Positions 29,745 through 39,802 of a stretch of DNA of 64,000 bases are shown piece by piece. The stretch's first letter is position 1; every line of letters begins with the position of its first letter. The notes under the pieces were generated by a model. The model saw nothing but the letters and a program-made list of their open reading frames with translations. It did no database searches and was not told the origin of the DNA. Origin of the DNA: Deltaproteobacteria bacterium (GTDB lineage Bacteria > Desulfobacterota > Syntrophorhabdia > Syntrophorhabdales > Syntrophorhabdaceae); NCBI GenBank assembly GCA_029777945.1, contig JAKORG010000082.1, positions 1-64,000 on the forward strand, read 5' to 3'. The position numbers and the translations under genes are program-made.

Positions 29745-30713
29745 TCACGCGATCTTTGCCTTCAAAAGGTCATGGATATGGATTATCCCAACAGGACGGA
29801 AATCATCTTCGTTCTCCAAAACAAAAAGGGAAGTGATGGAAAAATCTTCCATCTTTTTTAATGCATGGGTTGCAAGGCGGTCCTTTTTTATGGTCTTGGG
29901 GTTTTTTGTCATTACATCAGAGGCGATTTTTGTAAGAATATTATCGTATTTCTCTATTGCCCTTCTCAAATCCCCGTCTGTTATAACCCCTATCAATTCT
30001 TCGTTTTTGTTAAAGACCCCTGTAACACCCAACCTTTTTGAGGTCATCTCCAGTATCACATATTTCATGTTTGTGTCTTCATAAACCCTTGGTATCTCAT
30101 CGCCTGTATGCATAAGGTCTTCGACCTTGGTAAAGAGTTTCCTTCCTATGGCTCCACCGGGGTGTAGATTTGCAAAGTCTTCGAGTTTAAACCTTTTTTT
30201 CTCCATAATTGCCATTGCAATGGCATCGCCTAAGGCAAGGGTAGCTGTTGTGCTCGATGTGGGTATGAGATTATACGGGCATGCCTCTTCAACAATCACA
30301 CACAAAACTACATCACCTTCTTTGGCAATGGTCGATTCTTTATTGCCTGTAATGACAATAATGGGCAATCCCATCCTTTTAATCCACGGTATGACCTTTA
30401 TTATCTCTTCAGTCTCACCGCTATTGCTTACAATTACCACGGCATCATCCCTCTGTAACATCCCTATGTCTCCATGAAGAGAATCAGCAGGATGTAAAAA
30501 CATGGATGGTGTGCCGATACTCGACATGGTGGATGCAATCTTTTTGCAAATAAGCCCTGATTTACCAATACCCATAAAAACTACCCTTCCTGAGCATTTA
30601 TGGAGTATTTCTACTACTTTTTCAAATTCTTCACCTAACTCATCCATGACCTTTAAAACTGCAGATGCCTCTTTTTTTAATACTTCCTTTCCTATTTCCA
30701 AAATACTGTTCAT
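29745..30713 (-). CDS. kdsD: D-arabinose 5-phosphate isomerase
   Basis: Interconverts ribulose 5-phosphate and arabinose 5-phosphate, the Kdo precursor. 322 residues from the ATG overlapping the kdsA stop (ATGA); a start further upstream would add 14 unrelated residues. The SIS sugar-isomerase domain (about 30-180) includes MGIGKSGLICKKIA, LHPADSLHGDIG and VSNSGETEE. Two CBS domains follow (about 200-322). Usual layout for KdsD/KpsF. Confidence 0.95.
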   Translation of the reverse strand: MNSILEIGKEVLKKEASAVLKVMDELGEEFEKVVEILHKCSGRVVFMGIGKSGLICKKIASTMSSIGTPSMFLHPADSLHGDIGMLQRDDAVVIVSNSGETEEIIKVIPWIKRMGLPIIVITGNKESTIAKEGDVVLCVIVEEACPYNLIPTSSTTATLALGDAIAMAIMEKKRFKLEDFANLHPGGAIGRKLFTKVEDLMHTGDEIPRVYEDTNMKYVILEMTSKRLGVTGVFNKNEELIGVITDGDLRRAIEKYDNILTKIASDVMTKNPKTIKKDRLATHALKKMEDFSITSLFVLENEDDFRPVGIIHIHDLLKAKIA

Positions 30714-31522
30714 AATGCAGCCTCTATCCTTTTTAGCACGCCTAAATATTCCCATAGGTCACTTACAGAAACAGAATTTTCTCCATCACACAGTGCCTGT
30801 GCAGGGTCTATATGCACCTCCATAAAAATGCCATCCACTCCCACGGCAATGGCGGCCTTTGCAAGGGGTAACACAAATTCTCTCTCTCCTCCTGAACGAT
30901 TGAATAAAGAAGCGGGCTTCTGAACACTATGGGTGGCATCGAATATTACAGGATAACCGAATCCTTTCATTATTGGTATGGCTCTAAAATCGTTTACAAG
31001 ATTATTATAGCCAAAACACGTGCCCCTTTCGGTTATGATAATCCTTTCGTTACCAGTGCTTTTTACCTTTTCTATGGCATATTTAATATCATAGGGAGAC
31101 ATAAACTGCCCTTTCTTTATGTTTACTGCCCTGCCTGTTACACCGCAGGCAACGAGCAAATTAGTCTGTCTTGATAAAAGGGCAGGGACCTGCAGTACAT
31201 CTACTATTTCTGCAGCGATGGCAGCCTCTTCTTTTGAATGAACATCTGTCAGAACAGGACAGTCAAAGTTTTCCTTTATCTTTTTAAGGATTTTAAGACC
31301 TTCTTTGATGCCAGGCCCCCTGTAACTCGATATGGAAGTCCTGTTTGCCTTATCATATGAAGATTTAAAGATAAAAGGGATATTTAAAGATCTTGTTATT
31401 TTTACGAGCATTTCTGCGATGTTAATGGTAATGTCTTCTGTTTCAATAACACATGGGCCACCGATAAAGACAAAGGGCCTTTTGCCTATCTTGATACCGG
31501 CAATGTCTACTTCTTTTTCCAT
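30710..31522 (-). CDS. kdsA: 3-deoxy-D-manno-octulosonate 8-phosphate synthase
   Basis: Condenses PEP with arabinose 5-phosphate to Kdo-8-phosphate. 270 residues. The N-terminal [10 protein letters not shown] carries a cysteine where metal-independent KdsA has Asn, which marks the metal-dependent class. Further motifs are [19 protein letters not shown] and the [10 protein letters not shown] segment. The start overlaps pyrG by 16 bases and the stop overlaps kdsD. Kdo-8-phosphate phosphatase (kdsC) is not in this cluster. Confidence 0.96.
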   Translation of the reverse strand: MEKEVDIAGIKIGKRPFVFIGGPCVIETEDITINIAEMLVKITRSLNIPFIFKSSYDKANRTSISSYRGPGIKEGLKILKKIKENFDCPVLTDVHSKEEAAIAAEIVDVLQVPALLSRQTNLLVACGVTGRAVNIKKGQFMSPYDIKYAIEKVKSTGNERIIITERGTCFGYNNLVNDFRAIPIMKGFGYPVIFDATHSVQKPASLFNRSGGEREFVLPLAKAAIAVGVDGIFMEVHIDPAQALCDGENSVSVSDLWEYLGVLKRIEAAL

Positions 31523-33156
31523 TTTGACTTTTCTTGCCTGTGTTTTAAAGATGCCTTTATAAATTCCTTGAATAGAGGGTGGGGATCAAAGGGCTTGGAT
31601 TTGAATTCAGGATGAAACTGGCATGCAAGAAACCATGGGTGCCCCTTTAATTCTATAATTTCTGCGAGTTTTCCATCAGGGGAAATACCTGTTATTTCCA
31701 TACCGCAATCTTCAAGGGTTTTTCTAAAGGCCATATTGAATTCATATCTGTGTCTGTGTCTCTCAAACACGGCATCCTGCATATATGCTTTATGGGCAAG
31801 GCTGCCCTGTTTTAGCAGGCATTTATAGGCACCAAGCCTCATGGTTCCGCCTTTATTGGAAAATTTATCCCTTTTTTGCATCCTGTTTTCCCTGTCAATC
31901 CATTCCTCTATGAGATATATTACAGGATAGGGTGTATTCTCGTTAAATTCTGTGCTGTGGGCGTCTTTTAATCCTGCAAGGTTTCTGCTTATCTCAATAA
32001 CGGCAAGTTGCATGCCCAGACACAATCCAAAAAAGGGGATTTTATGTTCCCTTGCATATTTAATGGCAGCAATCTTTCCCTCTATACCTCTATCTCCAAA
32101 TCCGCCGGGGATGAGTATCCCGTCTATACCATCTAATTGCTCTAAAGTGCCTGATTCGATTTCCTCTGAATCAACGTATCTAATATTAACCCTTGCGTTA
32201 TTTGCTATACCTCCGTGCACAAGGGCCTCATTTAGGCTTTTATAAGAATCTTTCAAACTTACATATTTACCTACAAGGGCAATTTCAACCTGTTTTTTCG
32301 GACTCTTTATAGTATTAACGATCTTTTCCCATTTGGATAGGTCAGGTTTTCGTGACCAGATATTTAAAAGCCTTGTTATCTTTTCGTCAAGCCCTTCTTT
32401 ATAGAACAGAAGGGGCACCTCGTAGATAATATCCACATCCTTTGCCGTTATAACAGCATCCTTTTCCACATTGCAGAACAGGGCTATCTTATCCTTTATC
32501 GGTTGGGTGAGAAATTTTTCCGCCCTACATATGAGTATATCCGGTTGAATACCAATTTCTCTAAGTTCTTTTACGCTGTGCTGCGTTGGTTTTGTCTTTA
32601 CCTCATCGGCGGATTTAATAAAAGGCACAAGGGTGAGATGGATAAAAAGGGTATACTCTTTACCGAGATCGTTTCTTAATTGCCTAATTGCTTCAAGAAA
32701 GGGAAGGCTTTCTATATCACCAACAGTTCCGCCTATCTCTACGACAACTATATCAATACCATCATCAACATCGAGAATCCTTTTTTTTATCTCATCTGTA
32801 ATATGGGGTATCACCTGAACAGTTACCCCTAAGTATTCTCCTTTTCTTTCCCTTGAGATAACAGTATCATATACCTGGCCTGTGGTAAAATTACTCTTTT
32901 TTGAACCTATTGAATTGGTAAATCTCTCGTAGTGGCCTAAATCAAGGTCTGTCTCTGCCCCATCATCTGTAACATATACCTCTCCGTGTTGGAAAGGGCT
33001 CATTGTTCCAGGATCAACATTTATATAGGGGTCTAGTTTTTTAAGCATTACCGTTAGACCCCTTGCCTCAAGAAGCGCTCCTATAGAAGCTGAGGCAATG
33101 CCTTTACCAAGGGAGGAGACAACACCACCTGTTATAAATATGAATTTCTGTCTCAT
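31507..33156 (-). CDS. pyrG: CTP synthase
   Basis: Amidates UTP to CTP using glutamine. 549 residues. The synthetase domain opens [19 protein letters not shown], with the UTP/ATP elements [20 protein letters not shown]. The glutaminase domain has PGGFGDRG and the nucleophile in [11 protein letters not shown] (Cys near 380); the His-Glu pair is in [11 protein letters not shown]. It starts at the stop of the phosphoglycerate mutase-like gene (4-base overlap). pyrG-kdsA adjacency is typical for Desulfobacterota. Confidence 0.97.
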   Translation of the reverse strand: MRQKFIFITGGVVSSLGKGIASASIGALLEARGLTVMLKKLDPYINVDPGTMSPFQHGEVYVTDDGAETDLDLGHYERFTNSIGSKKSNFTTGQVYDTVISRERKGEYLGVTVQVIPHITDEIKKRILDVDDGIDIVVVEIGGTVGDIESLPFLEAIRQLRNDLGKEYTLFIHLTLVPFIKSADEVKTKPTQHSVKELREIGIQPDILICRAEKFLTQPIKDKIALFCNVEKDAVITAKDVDIIYEVPLLFYKEGLDEKITRLLNIWSRKPDLSKWEKIVNTIKSPKKQVEIALVGKYVSLKDSYKSLNEALVHGGIANNARVNIRYVDSEEIESGTLEQLDGIDGILIPGGFGDRGIEGKIAAIKYAREHKIPFFGLCLGMQLAVIEISRNLAGLKDAHSTEFNENTPYPVIYLIEEWIDRENRMQKRDKFSNKGGTMRLGAYKCLLKQGSLAHKAYMQDAVFERHRHRYEFNMAFRKTLEDCGMEITGISPDGKLAEIIELKGHPWFLACQFHPEFKSKPFDPHPLFKEFIKASLKHRQEKSKWKKK

Positions 33157-34346
33157 GTTAAAGCTCTATTATTTATAAAGAGGGAGAGTAAATCTTCTCC
33201 GTTTAAAACAATTCCTTCTATGTCTTCATTAAATCCACCTGCATGCCCTATTTGTTTTTTTCCTTTTTCGAATACAGCAAAAGGCACAGGACATGCAAAA
33301 TGTGTCTTTAAAGATATGGGTGTTGCGTGGTCTGTGACAATAAGAAACCTTGTGTCATTAGGCATAGCTTCATAAAGAGGCTTTACAATTTTACGGTCAA
33401 TGTTTTCTATGGCCTGTATCTTTTCTTTAATGTTTCCGCTATGCGATGCCTCATCCGGTGCCTCAACATGGATATACACAATATCATAATTTTTTATAAG
33501 CTCCAGTGCCTTTTCTGCCTTTGCACTATAATCAGTATCTATATAACCTGTTGCCCCTTTTACATAAGGTCTTTCAAAACCAGCAAGGCTGCTTATGCCT
33601 TTAATCAAATCCACTGCTGCCACTGTTGCCCCTTTAAGATGAAACTTGTCATAGAACAGTGGAAATGAAGCCTTTTTGCCCTGACCCCAGAGCCAGATAC
33701 TATTTACCGGCAACTTGCCTGATTCCATCCTCTTCTTGTTTAAAGGATGGTCTGCCATGAGCCTCTGGGAGAACTTCATTATGGTGATAAGTCTGTCTGC
33801 ACCCTTTCCTGACGGCAGATATTCTTTTATCTTCTTTTTAGTTATATCATGGGGTGGGGTCGTGGTCATTTCCCATTCTCCGCCCCTCCATATCATAATA
33901 TGTCTGTAACCTACACCAGAGAAAAACTCGAATTGTTTATCTTTAATCTCATTATTTAATAGCTCAATGAATATATTTGCTTCATCCGTTGTTATCTGAC
34001 CACCGCTGTAATCACCCATAACTGCTTCATCATCTATGTTTTCTAAATAAACCATATTACACCTGAAGGCAACATCTGCCTCACCCATTGTGATACCCAT
34101 ACCGTATGCCTCAATGGGTGCCCTGCCTGTATAGTATTTTGCAGGGTCATAGCCAAAAAGAGACATCCCTGCCACATCGCTGCCAGGAGGGAAACCATTG
34201 GGTATAGTTATCACCTTTCCACAGAGGCCCTCTTTTGCCATCATATCCATATACGGTTTTTCTGCAACCATTAAGGGAGTTTTCCCATTAAGTTCATCTA
34301 TGGGAAAATCTGCCATGCCGTCACCTATGATTACCAAATATTTCAT
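33153..34346 (-). CDS. Archaeal-type phosphoglycerate mutase-like protein (ApgM family)
   Basis: 397 residues of the alkaline-phosphatase-like superfamily. [20 protein letters not shown] holds a metal-ligand Asp; [18 protein letters not shown] holds the phospho-acceptor Ser; [12 protein letters not shown] and [16 protein letters not shown] complete the metal site. The family is named for cofactor-independent phosphoglycerate mutase, but it also includes proteins suggested to be homoserine kinases where encoded beside hom. Here it follows hom by 4 bases, and no thrB is visible. Both functions remain open. Confidence 0.85.
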   Translation of the reverse strand: MKYLVIIGDGMADFPIDELNGKTPLMVAEKPYMDMMAKEGLCGKVITIPNGFPPGSDVAGMSLFGYDPAKYYTGRAPIEAYGMGITMGEADVAFRCNMVYLENIDDEAVMGDYSGGQITTDEANIFIELLNNEIKDKQFEFFSGVGYRHIMIWRGGEWEMTTTPPHDITKKKIKEYLPSGKGADRLITIMKFSQRLMADHPLNKKRMESGKLPVNSIWLWGQGKKASFPLFYDKFHLKGATVAAVDLIKGISSLAGFERPYVKGATGYIDTDYSAKAEKALELIKNYDIVYIHVEAPDEASHSGNIKEKIQAIENIDRKIVKPLYEAMPNDTRFLIVTDHATPISLKTHFACPVPFAVFEKGKKQIGHAGGFNEDIEGIVLNGEDLLSLFINNRALT

Positions 34347-34350
34347 GGGA

Positions 34351-35646
34351 TTAGTTCAACCTTTCCTCAATCCTGATACAGATGCTTTCTCCTTTTATAA
34401 AGGGCAGTTTATCTATCTCTTTGATTGCCTTTTTCAGGTCTCCTTCAATGGCCTCATGGGTAAGCATGACAATGGGCACATAACCATTTTCTTTTCTCCC
34501 TTTTTGGATTACCGTAGAGATGCTTATGGAATATTTTGCAAGTATACCAGAAACCTGGGATAGGACCCCAGGTTTATCCTGTGCTGTAAACCTCAGATAA
34601 AACGGCACAAAGCCCTTCTCACTTTCCTTTATCTTAATCTTTTTAGTAAATGTTATGCCTTTAAATGTATGCGGTTCGGCCTTTGATATAATTCTTTGGC
34701 CAATGTCTATAATATCACTTACAACAGCGCTACCTGTAGGTTCAGATCCTGCTCCTTTTCCGTAAAACATGGTAGGGCCAACCCTGTCACCTACAATATA
34801 GACTGCATTGAACACATCCCCTACACTACTTAATGGATGGGATACAGAAATCATGGCAGGCTCCACCCTTGCCTCGAGTTCTTCACCATCGTGCCTTGCA
34901 ATAGCCAGAAGTTTTATCTTATAACCAAACTCCCTGGCAAACTCGATATCAACAGGTTCTATGCCTGATATGCCTTTTACAGAAATATCGTGAAGTTTTA
35001 TTTTGCAACCAAAGGAAAGGCTTATTAATATGCATAATTTATGGGCCGCATCAATACCTTCTATGTCGTATGTAGGGTCCTGTTCTGCAAAACCGAGCCT
35101 TTGGGCGTCTTTTAATACTTCCCTGAAAGGCTTTCCTTCTTCTGCCATCCTTGTCATTATATAATTACTCGTTCCGTTAAGTATGCCCATAATATCTGTA
35201 ATCCTGTTTGCCACAAGGCCATCTTTAACAGCCCTTATTACAGGGATTCCACCGCAAACCGATGCCTCAAAACCTATGGGGACTTTATATCTCGCAGCAA
35301 GACTGAATATTTCTCCTCCTTTTTCTGCAAGGAGTGCTTTATTTGCTGTTATAACACCTTTTTTATTTTTTATGGCATGGATTATATAATCATAAGCAAG
35401 GGTTATGCCACCTATGAGTTCCACCACTATATCTATATCTTTGTCTTCTATTAATTCATAGGCATCGTGCGTTAAGATTTCTTTTTTTATGTCATAATCT
35501 TTAATTCTATCGGGGTTAATCTCTGCAATCTTTTTAACAACAATATTTAGTCCTGTCCTTTCCTTTATTATGCTGCTATTTTCCTGTAAAATCCTGTAGG
35601 TTCCTCTACCTACTGTACCGAATCCGATGATCCCGACTTTTATCAT
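34351..35646 (-). CDS. hom: Homoserine dehydrogenase with ACT domain
   Basis: Reduces aspartate semialdehyde to homoserine on the route to threonine and methionine. 431 residues. The Rossmann domain starts [18 protein letters not shown]. Catalytic-domain motifs are [29 protein letters not shown] and [14 protein letters not shown]. The C-terminal ACT domain (about 350-431, [18 protein letters not shown]) suggests threonine feedback. It overlaps the upstream aminotransferase by 4 bases. Confidence 0.97.
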   Translation of the reverse strand: MIKVGIIGFGTVGRGTYRILQENSSIIKERTGLNIVVKKIAEINPDRIKDYDIKKEILTHDAYELIEDKDIDIVVELIGGITLAYDYIIHAIKNKKGVITANKALLAEKGGEIFSLAARYKVPIGFEASVCGGIPVIRAVKDGLVANRITDIMGILNGTSNYIMTRMAEEGKPFREVLKDAQRLGFAEQDPTYDIEGIDAAHKLCILISLSFGCKIKLHDISVKGISGIEPVDIEFAREFGYKIKLLAIARHDGEELEARVEPAMISVSHPLSSVGDVFNAVYIVGDRVGPTMFYGKGAGSEPTGSAVVSDIIDIGQRIISKAEPHTFKGITFTKKIKIKESEKGFVPFYLRFTAQDKPGVLSQVSGILAKYSISISTVIQKGRKENGYVPIVMLTHEAIEGDLKKAIKEIDKLPFIKGESICIRIEERLN

Positions 35647-36827
35647 TTTTTTCTTGCAGAATATAATAAATTTCTTATACCTTTTACTGCCTGTCTTATC
35701 CTGTGTTCGTTTTCAACAAGGGCAAATCTTATATAGCCTTCTCCATATTCACCAAAGCCTATGCCAGGTGAAGTGGCAACCTTTGCCTCTTTCAAAAGTA
35801 ATTTTGAAAACTCCATTGAGCCCATTGAGATAAACTCATCTGGTATCTTTGCCCATACAAACATGGTTGCCTTTGGTTTTTCTACGTGCCAGCCGTACCT
35901 CGATAAGCCTTCGCAGAGCACATCCCTTCTTCTTCTGTATTTTTCTACAATCTCTTCCACATCTTTGTCACCTTCGTTTAATGCAATAATTGATGCAATC
36001 TGTATGGGCTGAAACACACCGTAATCGAAATAACTTTTAAGTCTGCCCAGGGCAGAAATTAATTTTTTGTTCCCCACGGCAAAGCCAACCCTCCAGCCAG
36101 GCATGCTGTAACTTTTGGAAAGGGAAAAAAACTCCACACCCACATCCTTTGCGCCTGGCACCTGTAAGAAACTCGGTGCCTTATAGCCGTCAAATACCAA
36201 ATCAGCATATGCCAGATCATGAATGACCCATAGGCGGTGTTCCTGGGCAAAATCAGTAAGCCTTTTAAAAAACTCTATATCTACGACCTCTGTTGTTGGA
36301 TTATTGGGAAAACTCACTATAATCATCTTTGGTTGAGGCCATGTAGTTTTAATGGCAATATTTAGTCTGTCAAAGAACTCTTCTTTGGGTAAAATAGGGA
36401 TAGTCCTTAAATCTCCCCCTGCAATAACAACAGAATACAGATGAATGGGATAGGCAGGGTCTGGGACAAAAACCACCTCTCCCCTTGCAATGGTGGCAAG
36501 CACCAGATGGCCGATACCTTCTTTAACACCCATACAAACAGTAACCTCTGTTTCAGGGTCAATGTCCACATCGTATTTTCTTTTATACCAGTTAGATATG
36601 GCTACCCTTAATTTATATATGCCACGGGTAACCGAATATCTATGGTTTCTGGGATTTCTTGCAGCCTCTACAAGCTTGGCCACTATGTACTTGGGCATTG
36701 GTATGTCAGGATTTCCCATGCCGAGGTCTATTATATCTTCACCCCTTTTTCTGGCCTCAATCAGAAGGTCTCTTACAATGCCTAAACCGTAAGGCGGAAG
36801 CCTTGATATTCTATAAAATTCATCCAT
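35643..36827 (-). CDS. Aminotransferase, class I/II (AlaA/AlaC-like)
   Basis: 394 residues from [14 protein letters not shown]; an ATG six codons upstream is also possible. PLP fold-type I with the Schiff-base lysine in [29 protein letters not shown] near the N-terminus and [13 protein letters not shown] are typical of the alanine/LL-diaminopimelate-like group. Encoded directly before hom, so a role in the aspartate-family or alanine network is likely; exact substrate not fixed. No strong ribosome site is visible. Confidence 0.85.
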   Translation of the reverse strand: MDEFYRISRLPPYGLGIVRDLLIEARKRGEDIIDLGMGNPDIPMPKYIVAKLVEAARNPRNHRYSVTRGIYKLRVAISNWYKRKYDVDIDPETEVTVCMGVKEGIGHLVLATIARGEVVFVPDPAYPIHLYSVVIAGGDLRTIPILPKEEFFDRLNIAIKTTWPQPKMIIVSFPNNPTTEVVDIEFFKRLTDFAQEHRLWVIHDLAYADLVFDGYKAPSFLQVPGAKDVGVEFFSLSKSYSMPGWRVGFAVGNKKLISALGRLKSYFDYGVFQPIQIASIIALNEGDKDVEEIVEKYRRRRDVLCEGLSRYGWHVEKPKATMFVWAKIPDEFISMGSMEFSKLLLKEAKVATSPGIGFGEYGEGYIRFALVENEHRIRQAVKGIRNLLYSARKK

Positions 36828-36924
36828 AATAATTGAAACTAACATTAAAAGAGTGAATCAGTCAATATGAACTAAAAATTTTTTTAAAAAAAATCTTATT
36901 TTACCCATGATTAAAACTCCACCC

Positions 36925-36953
36925 TTGACAGTTTAGCCATCACATTGTATCAT
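36925..36953 (+). promoter_or_regulatory. Sigma-70 promoter for the UPF0173-hpt group
   Basis: Consensus TTGACA (36925-36930), a 17-base spacer and TATCAT (36948-36953). Expected transcription start is near 36960, 35 bases before the ATG at 36995, which has a GGGGGTG ribosome site. It lies in the divergent gap between the aminotransferase and the rightward genes. Confidence 0.7.
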
Positions 36954-36994
36954 CAATTATCTATTAAATTAAAAATGAACTTGGGGGTGAAATT

Positions 36995-37651
36995 ATGAAA
37001 ATCAAATGGTATGGACACGCTGCATTTAATATAACAACGGATGATGGCGTAAGGATTATTATAGACCCTTATCTATCAGGTGCCTTCGGCGGTGCATTAT
37101 CATATGGAAAGATTCAGGATGAAGCAGATATTGTCCTTACAAGCCATGACCACGATGACCACAATTATATAAAAGACATTAAAGGAAAATTTGTCCACAT
37201 AAATAATGCAGGAACAAAATCCATAAAGGGCGTTAACATAAAGGCAATACCCACATATCATGACCCTTCAAAAGGTAAAGAAAGGGGCACGAATCTTATT
37301 TTTGTAATCGAAGCAGAAGGGCTAAGGGTTGTTCACGCAGGGGATCTGGGCCATACCCTTGCCAAAGAAACGATAAAGGAAATTGGTGCTACTGATATTT
37401 TACTTTTGCCTGTTGGTGGTTTTTATACAATTGATTCAAAAGAGGCTACAAAGGTCATGGAGGATATAAAACCTGTTGTTACTATTCCTATGCATTTTAA
37501 AACAGAGAAATGTAATTTTCCCATCGCACCTGTTGAAGAATTTACCAAAGGCAAAAAGAATGTAAGGCTGGCAGGTGCATCTGAGGTGGCATTCACCAGA
37601 GCGACGCTTCCAAAGGCACCTGAGATAATCGTGCTTCAATATGCCCTTTAA
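36995..37651 (+). CDS. UPF0173-type metallo-beta-lactamase-fold hydrolase
   Basis: 218 residues. The metal-site motif TSHDHDDHNY (about 49-58) is the HxHxDH signature; GTNLIFVIEAEGLRVVHAGDLGH supplies a further His and Asp, and MHFKT near residue 165 another His. Domain and length match UPF0173 (YtkL-type) hydrolases, whose physiological substrate is unknown. First gene of a short rightward group, 6 bases ahead of hpt. Confidence 0.9.
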   Translation: MKIKWYGHAAFNITTDDGVRIIIDPYLSGAFGGALSYGKIQDEADIVLTSHDHDDHNYIKDIKGKFVHINNAGTKSIKGVNIKAIPTYHDPSKGKERGTNLIFVIEAEGLRVVHAGDLGHTLAKETIKEIGATDILLLPVGGFYTIDSKEATKVMEDIKPVVTIPMHFKTEKCNFPIAPVEEFTKGKKNVRLAGASEVAFTRATLPKAPEIIVLQYAL

Positions 37652-37657
37652 TTACAT

Positions 37658-38176
37658 ATGATGCTAAAAAAATATATCAGTAGAGAGGAAATTGAAAAAA
37701 ATATAAAACGACTGGCAGCAGAAATAGAAAATGACTACAGAGACAAAGAGATTATTTTTATATGTCTTTTGAAGGGTGCATTTATGTTTACCGCAGACCT
37801 TATAAGACATATAAATAATCCTGTTAAGGTAGATTTCATAAGGGCATCATCTTATGGCAATGGCATGGTCACATGTGGTCAAGTAATAATAACAAAGGAT
37901 TTAGAAGTAGATATAACAGGCAAAGACATTATAATCATTGAGGATATAGTTGATTCTGGTTTCACCCTTAAATACATAAAGGATATGCTCCTTAAAAGAA
38001 ATCCAAAATCATTAAAAATATGTACACTTCTCGATAAAAAGGCAAGGCGCCAAGTAGACATTGATGTTGATTATGTGGGCTGTGAGATAGAAGATTTTTT
38101 TATTGTTGGATACGGGATAGATTATGCTGAAAATTATAGAAACCTTTCGGATATATACATAGTGAAAGAAGATTAA
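37658..38176 (+). CDS. hpt: Hypoxanthine phosphoribosyltransferase
   Basis: Purine salvage: converts hypoxanthine or guanine plus PRPP to IMP or GMP. 172 residues. The PRPP-binding signature is IIIIEDIVDSGFTLKYI (about 89-105). CLLKGAFMFTADLIRHI and DFIRASSYGNG are the other family blocks, and CTLLDKKARRQVDIDVDYVG closes the base-binding region. TAA overlaps the ATG of the next gene (TAATG). Confidence 0.95.
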   Translation: MMLKKYISREEIEKNIKRLAAEIENDYRDKEIIFICLLKGAFMFTADLIRHINNPVKVDFIRASSYGNGMVTCGQVIITKDLEVDITGKDIIIIEDIVDSGFTLKYIKDMLLKRNPKSLKICTLLDKKARRQVDIDVDYVGCEIEDFFIVGYGIDYAENYRNLSDIYIVKED

Positions 38177-38619
38177 TGAAAGAAAAAGAGACTTATCTTT
38201 TTATTTTAGCCATATCATTCTGTTTAATTTATATTTTTTTTAGTGCATGCGCTCTTGCCTTTATAAAAGAACCTGATGGATTTAACGATATTAGATGGGG
38301 AACGAGGATTGATGCATTAAAAGATATGGAGTATATGTTTGACAGGGATGCCTCGGGAGATATTAAGGTTTATAAAAGAGCCGGCGATTTAGAGATATTT
38401 GGTGGTGCAAAAATTGATAGTATAGAATATGATTTTTTTAGAGGCACGTTTGTATCAGTAAAATTAAAGATAAAAGACCTTTATAATTTTGTGATTATGA
38501 AAAATTTCCTGTTTAAAGAATATGGCCCAAAAGAACCAATGTCTGACATATTAGAAACGTTCGTATGGAACGGGGATAAATCAAAAATAGTTCTTTATTC
38601 AAATTATGAGATATCATGA
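38176..38619 (+). CDS. Small exported hypothetical protein
   Basis: 147 residues. Residues 6-29 (YLFILAISFCLIYIFFSACALAF) form a signal/anchor segment with SAC, which could be a weak lipobox. The mature part contains FNDIRWGTRIDALKDM near its N-terminus and alternating charged and hydrophobic segments suggesting a compact beta-rich periplasmic domain of a type often found in Desulfobacterota. Function unknown. Coupled to hpt by TAATG. Confidence 0.7.
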   Translation: MKEKETYLFILAISFCLIYIFFSACALAFIKEPDGFNDIRWGTRIDALKDMEYMFDRDASGDIKVYKRAGDLEIFGGAKIDSIEYDFFRGTFVSVKLKIKDLYNFVIMKNFLFKEYGPKEPMSDILETFVWNGDKSKIVLYSNYEIS

Positions 38620-38652
38620 GATGAAGTATACGGGGAAGGTTTCCTCATAATA

Positions 38653-38682
38653 TCGACAAAAAGCATTGAACATTGATAATAT
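38653..38682 (+). promoter_or_regulatory. Possible promoter for the flavodoxin gene
   Basis: TCGACA at 38653-38658 and TAATAT at 38677-38682 with an 18-base spacer, inside the 81-base gap before the flavodoxin ATG. A strong TAGGAGGAAATTAT ribosome site lies downstream. Confidence 0.35.
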
Positions 38683-38700
38683 TAATTAGGAGGAAATTAT

Positions 38701-39183
38701 ATGCAAGTTTTAATAATGTATTATTCAAAGGGAGGAAATACGAAAAAATTGGCAGAAGCCATAGCAAAGGGTGTGTCTGAGGTAGAGGATATAAACTGCG
38801 TAATTAAACATGTAAAAGATGTCACAAAGGAAGATTTTTTAAATTCTTACGGTATCATTGCCGGTTCACCTGTTTATTTTGGAACTATGGCAGCAGAAAT
38901 GAAAGAAGTTTTCGATAAATTCGTAGGTATTAGAAAGAAGATGGAAGGTAAAATCGGCGCTGCCTTTGCCACATCAGGTGATGCTACAGGAGGTAAAGAA
39001 ACCACTATCTTTTCTATAATACAGGCAATGTTAATATACGGTATGATCATCGTAGGTGACCCAATGGATGCCACAGGGCACTATGGTGTAGCGTGTACAG
39101 GTGCGCCGGATGAAAAAACTATTTCCAATGCAATAAAATTAGGAAAAAGGGTGGCAAACCTCGTGAAAAAACTCTGGTCATAA
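38701..39183 (+). CDS. Flavodoxin-family protein (NAD(P)H:quinone oxidoreductase-like)
   Basis: 160 residues. The FMN phosphate loop is YYSKGGNTKKLAEAIA (about 7-22). SPVYFGTMAAEMKEVFD (about 60-76) and TSGDATGGKETTIFSIIQAM resemble the WrbA/NQO-like flavodoxin-fold reductases rather than true electron-transfer flavodoxins. Cytoplasmic. It lies 27 bases upstream of the isochorismatase-like gene. Electron partner unknown. Confidence 0.85.
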   Translation: MQVLIMYYSKGGNTKKLAEAIAKGVSEVEDINCVIKHVKDVTKEDFLNSYGIIAGSPVYFGTMAAEMKEVFDKFVGIRKKMEGKIGAAFATSGDATGGKETTIFSIIQAMLIYGMIIVGDPMDATGHYGVACTGAPDEKTISNAIKLGKRVANLVKKLWS

Positions 39184-39209
39184 CTGATTATTTCTTTAAA
39201 AGGGATCCT

Positions 39210-39767
39210 ATGGAACATCTAATGGATAGGTATAAATTGATAAAAAGAGAAGATTGCTTAATTGTTTTTATTGATTTTCAGGAAAGACTCATGCCTGTTA
39301 TATACAATAAAGAAAAGGTTATGGAAAATGCAATAAAACTTGCCAGATTCTCTAAAATAGTAAATATACCTGTGGTGATTACGGAGCAGGAAAAGTTAGG
39401 CAGAACAATACCTGATTTGAAAAACGAACTTAAGGAAGTTACACCTATTATTAAAATCCACTTTAATTGCTTTGAAAACAACGAATTTTTTAACTTAGTA
39501 AAAAGGTCTAAAAAGGACACACTGATTATTGCCGGCGTTGAGTCCCATATCTGTGTTGCCCAGACAACATTATCCGGTGTTTTACAATTTAATGTCCATG
39601 TTATTGAAGATGCCGTATCATCAAGAACAGAGGCCAATTGGAAGGCAGCATTAGAAAGGATGAAGCAGGCAGGGGTTGTTATAACAACAACAGAAATGTT
39701 CATCTATGAAATACTTAAAAAGGCAGACACAGAAGAATTTAAGGCTAGTCTTCAACTTGTTAAGTAA
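39210..39767 (+). CDS. Isochorismatase-like cysteine hydrolase
   Basis: 185 residues. The catalytic triad of the family is visible: Asp in VFIDFQERLMP (about 25), Lys in the segment near KIHFNCF (about 88-92) and Cys in AGVESHICVAQTTL (near 120). Such enzymes hydrolyse nicotinamide, isochorismate, carbamoyl or similar amides, and sequence alone does not choose. An AAAGGGA ribosome site supports the ATG at 39210; the ATG at 39222 is the alternative. Confidence 0.85.
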   Translation: MEHLMDRYKLIKREDCLIVFIDFQERLMPVIYNKEKVMENAIKLARFSKIVNIPVVITEQEKLGRTIPDLKNELKEVTPIIKIHFNCFENNEFFNLVKRSKKDTLIIAGVESHICVAQTTLSGVLQFNVHVIEDAVSSRTEANWKAALERMKQAGVVITTTEMFIYEILKKADTEEFKASLQLVK

Positions 39768-39802
39768 CCTTATTATTTCCTTTTATACCTTTACGGTGGT
39801 AT

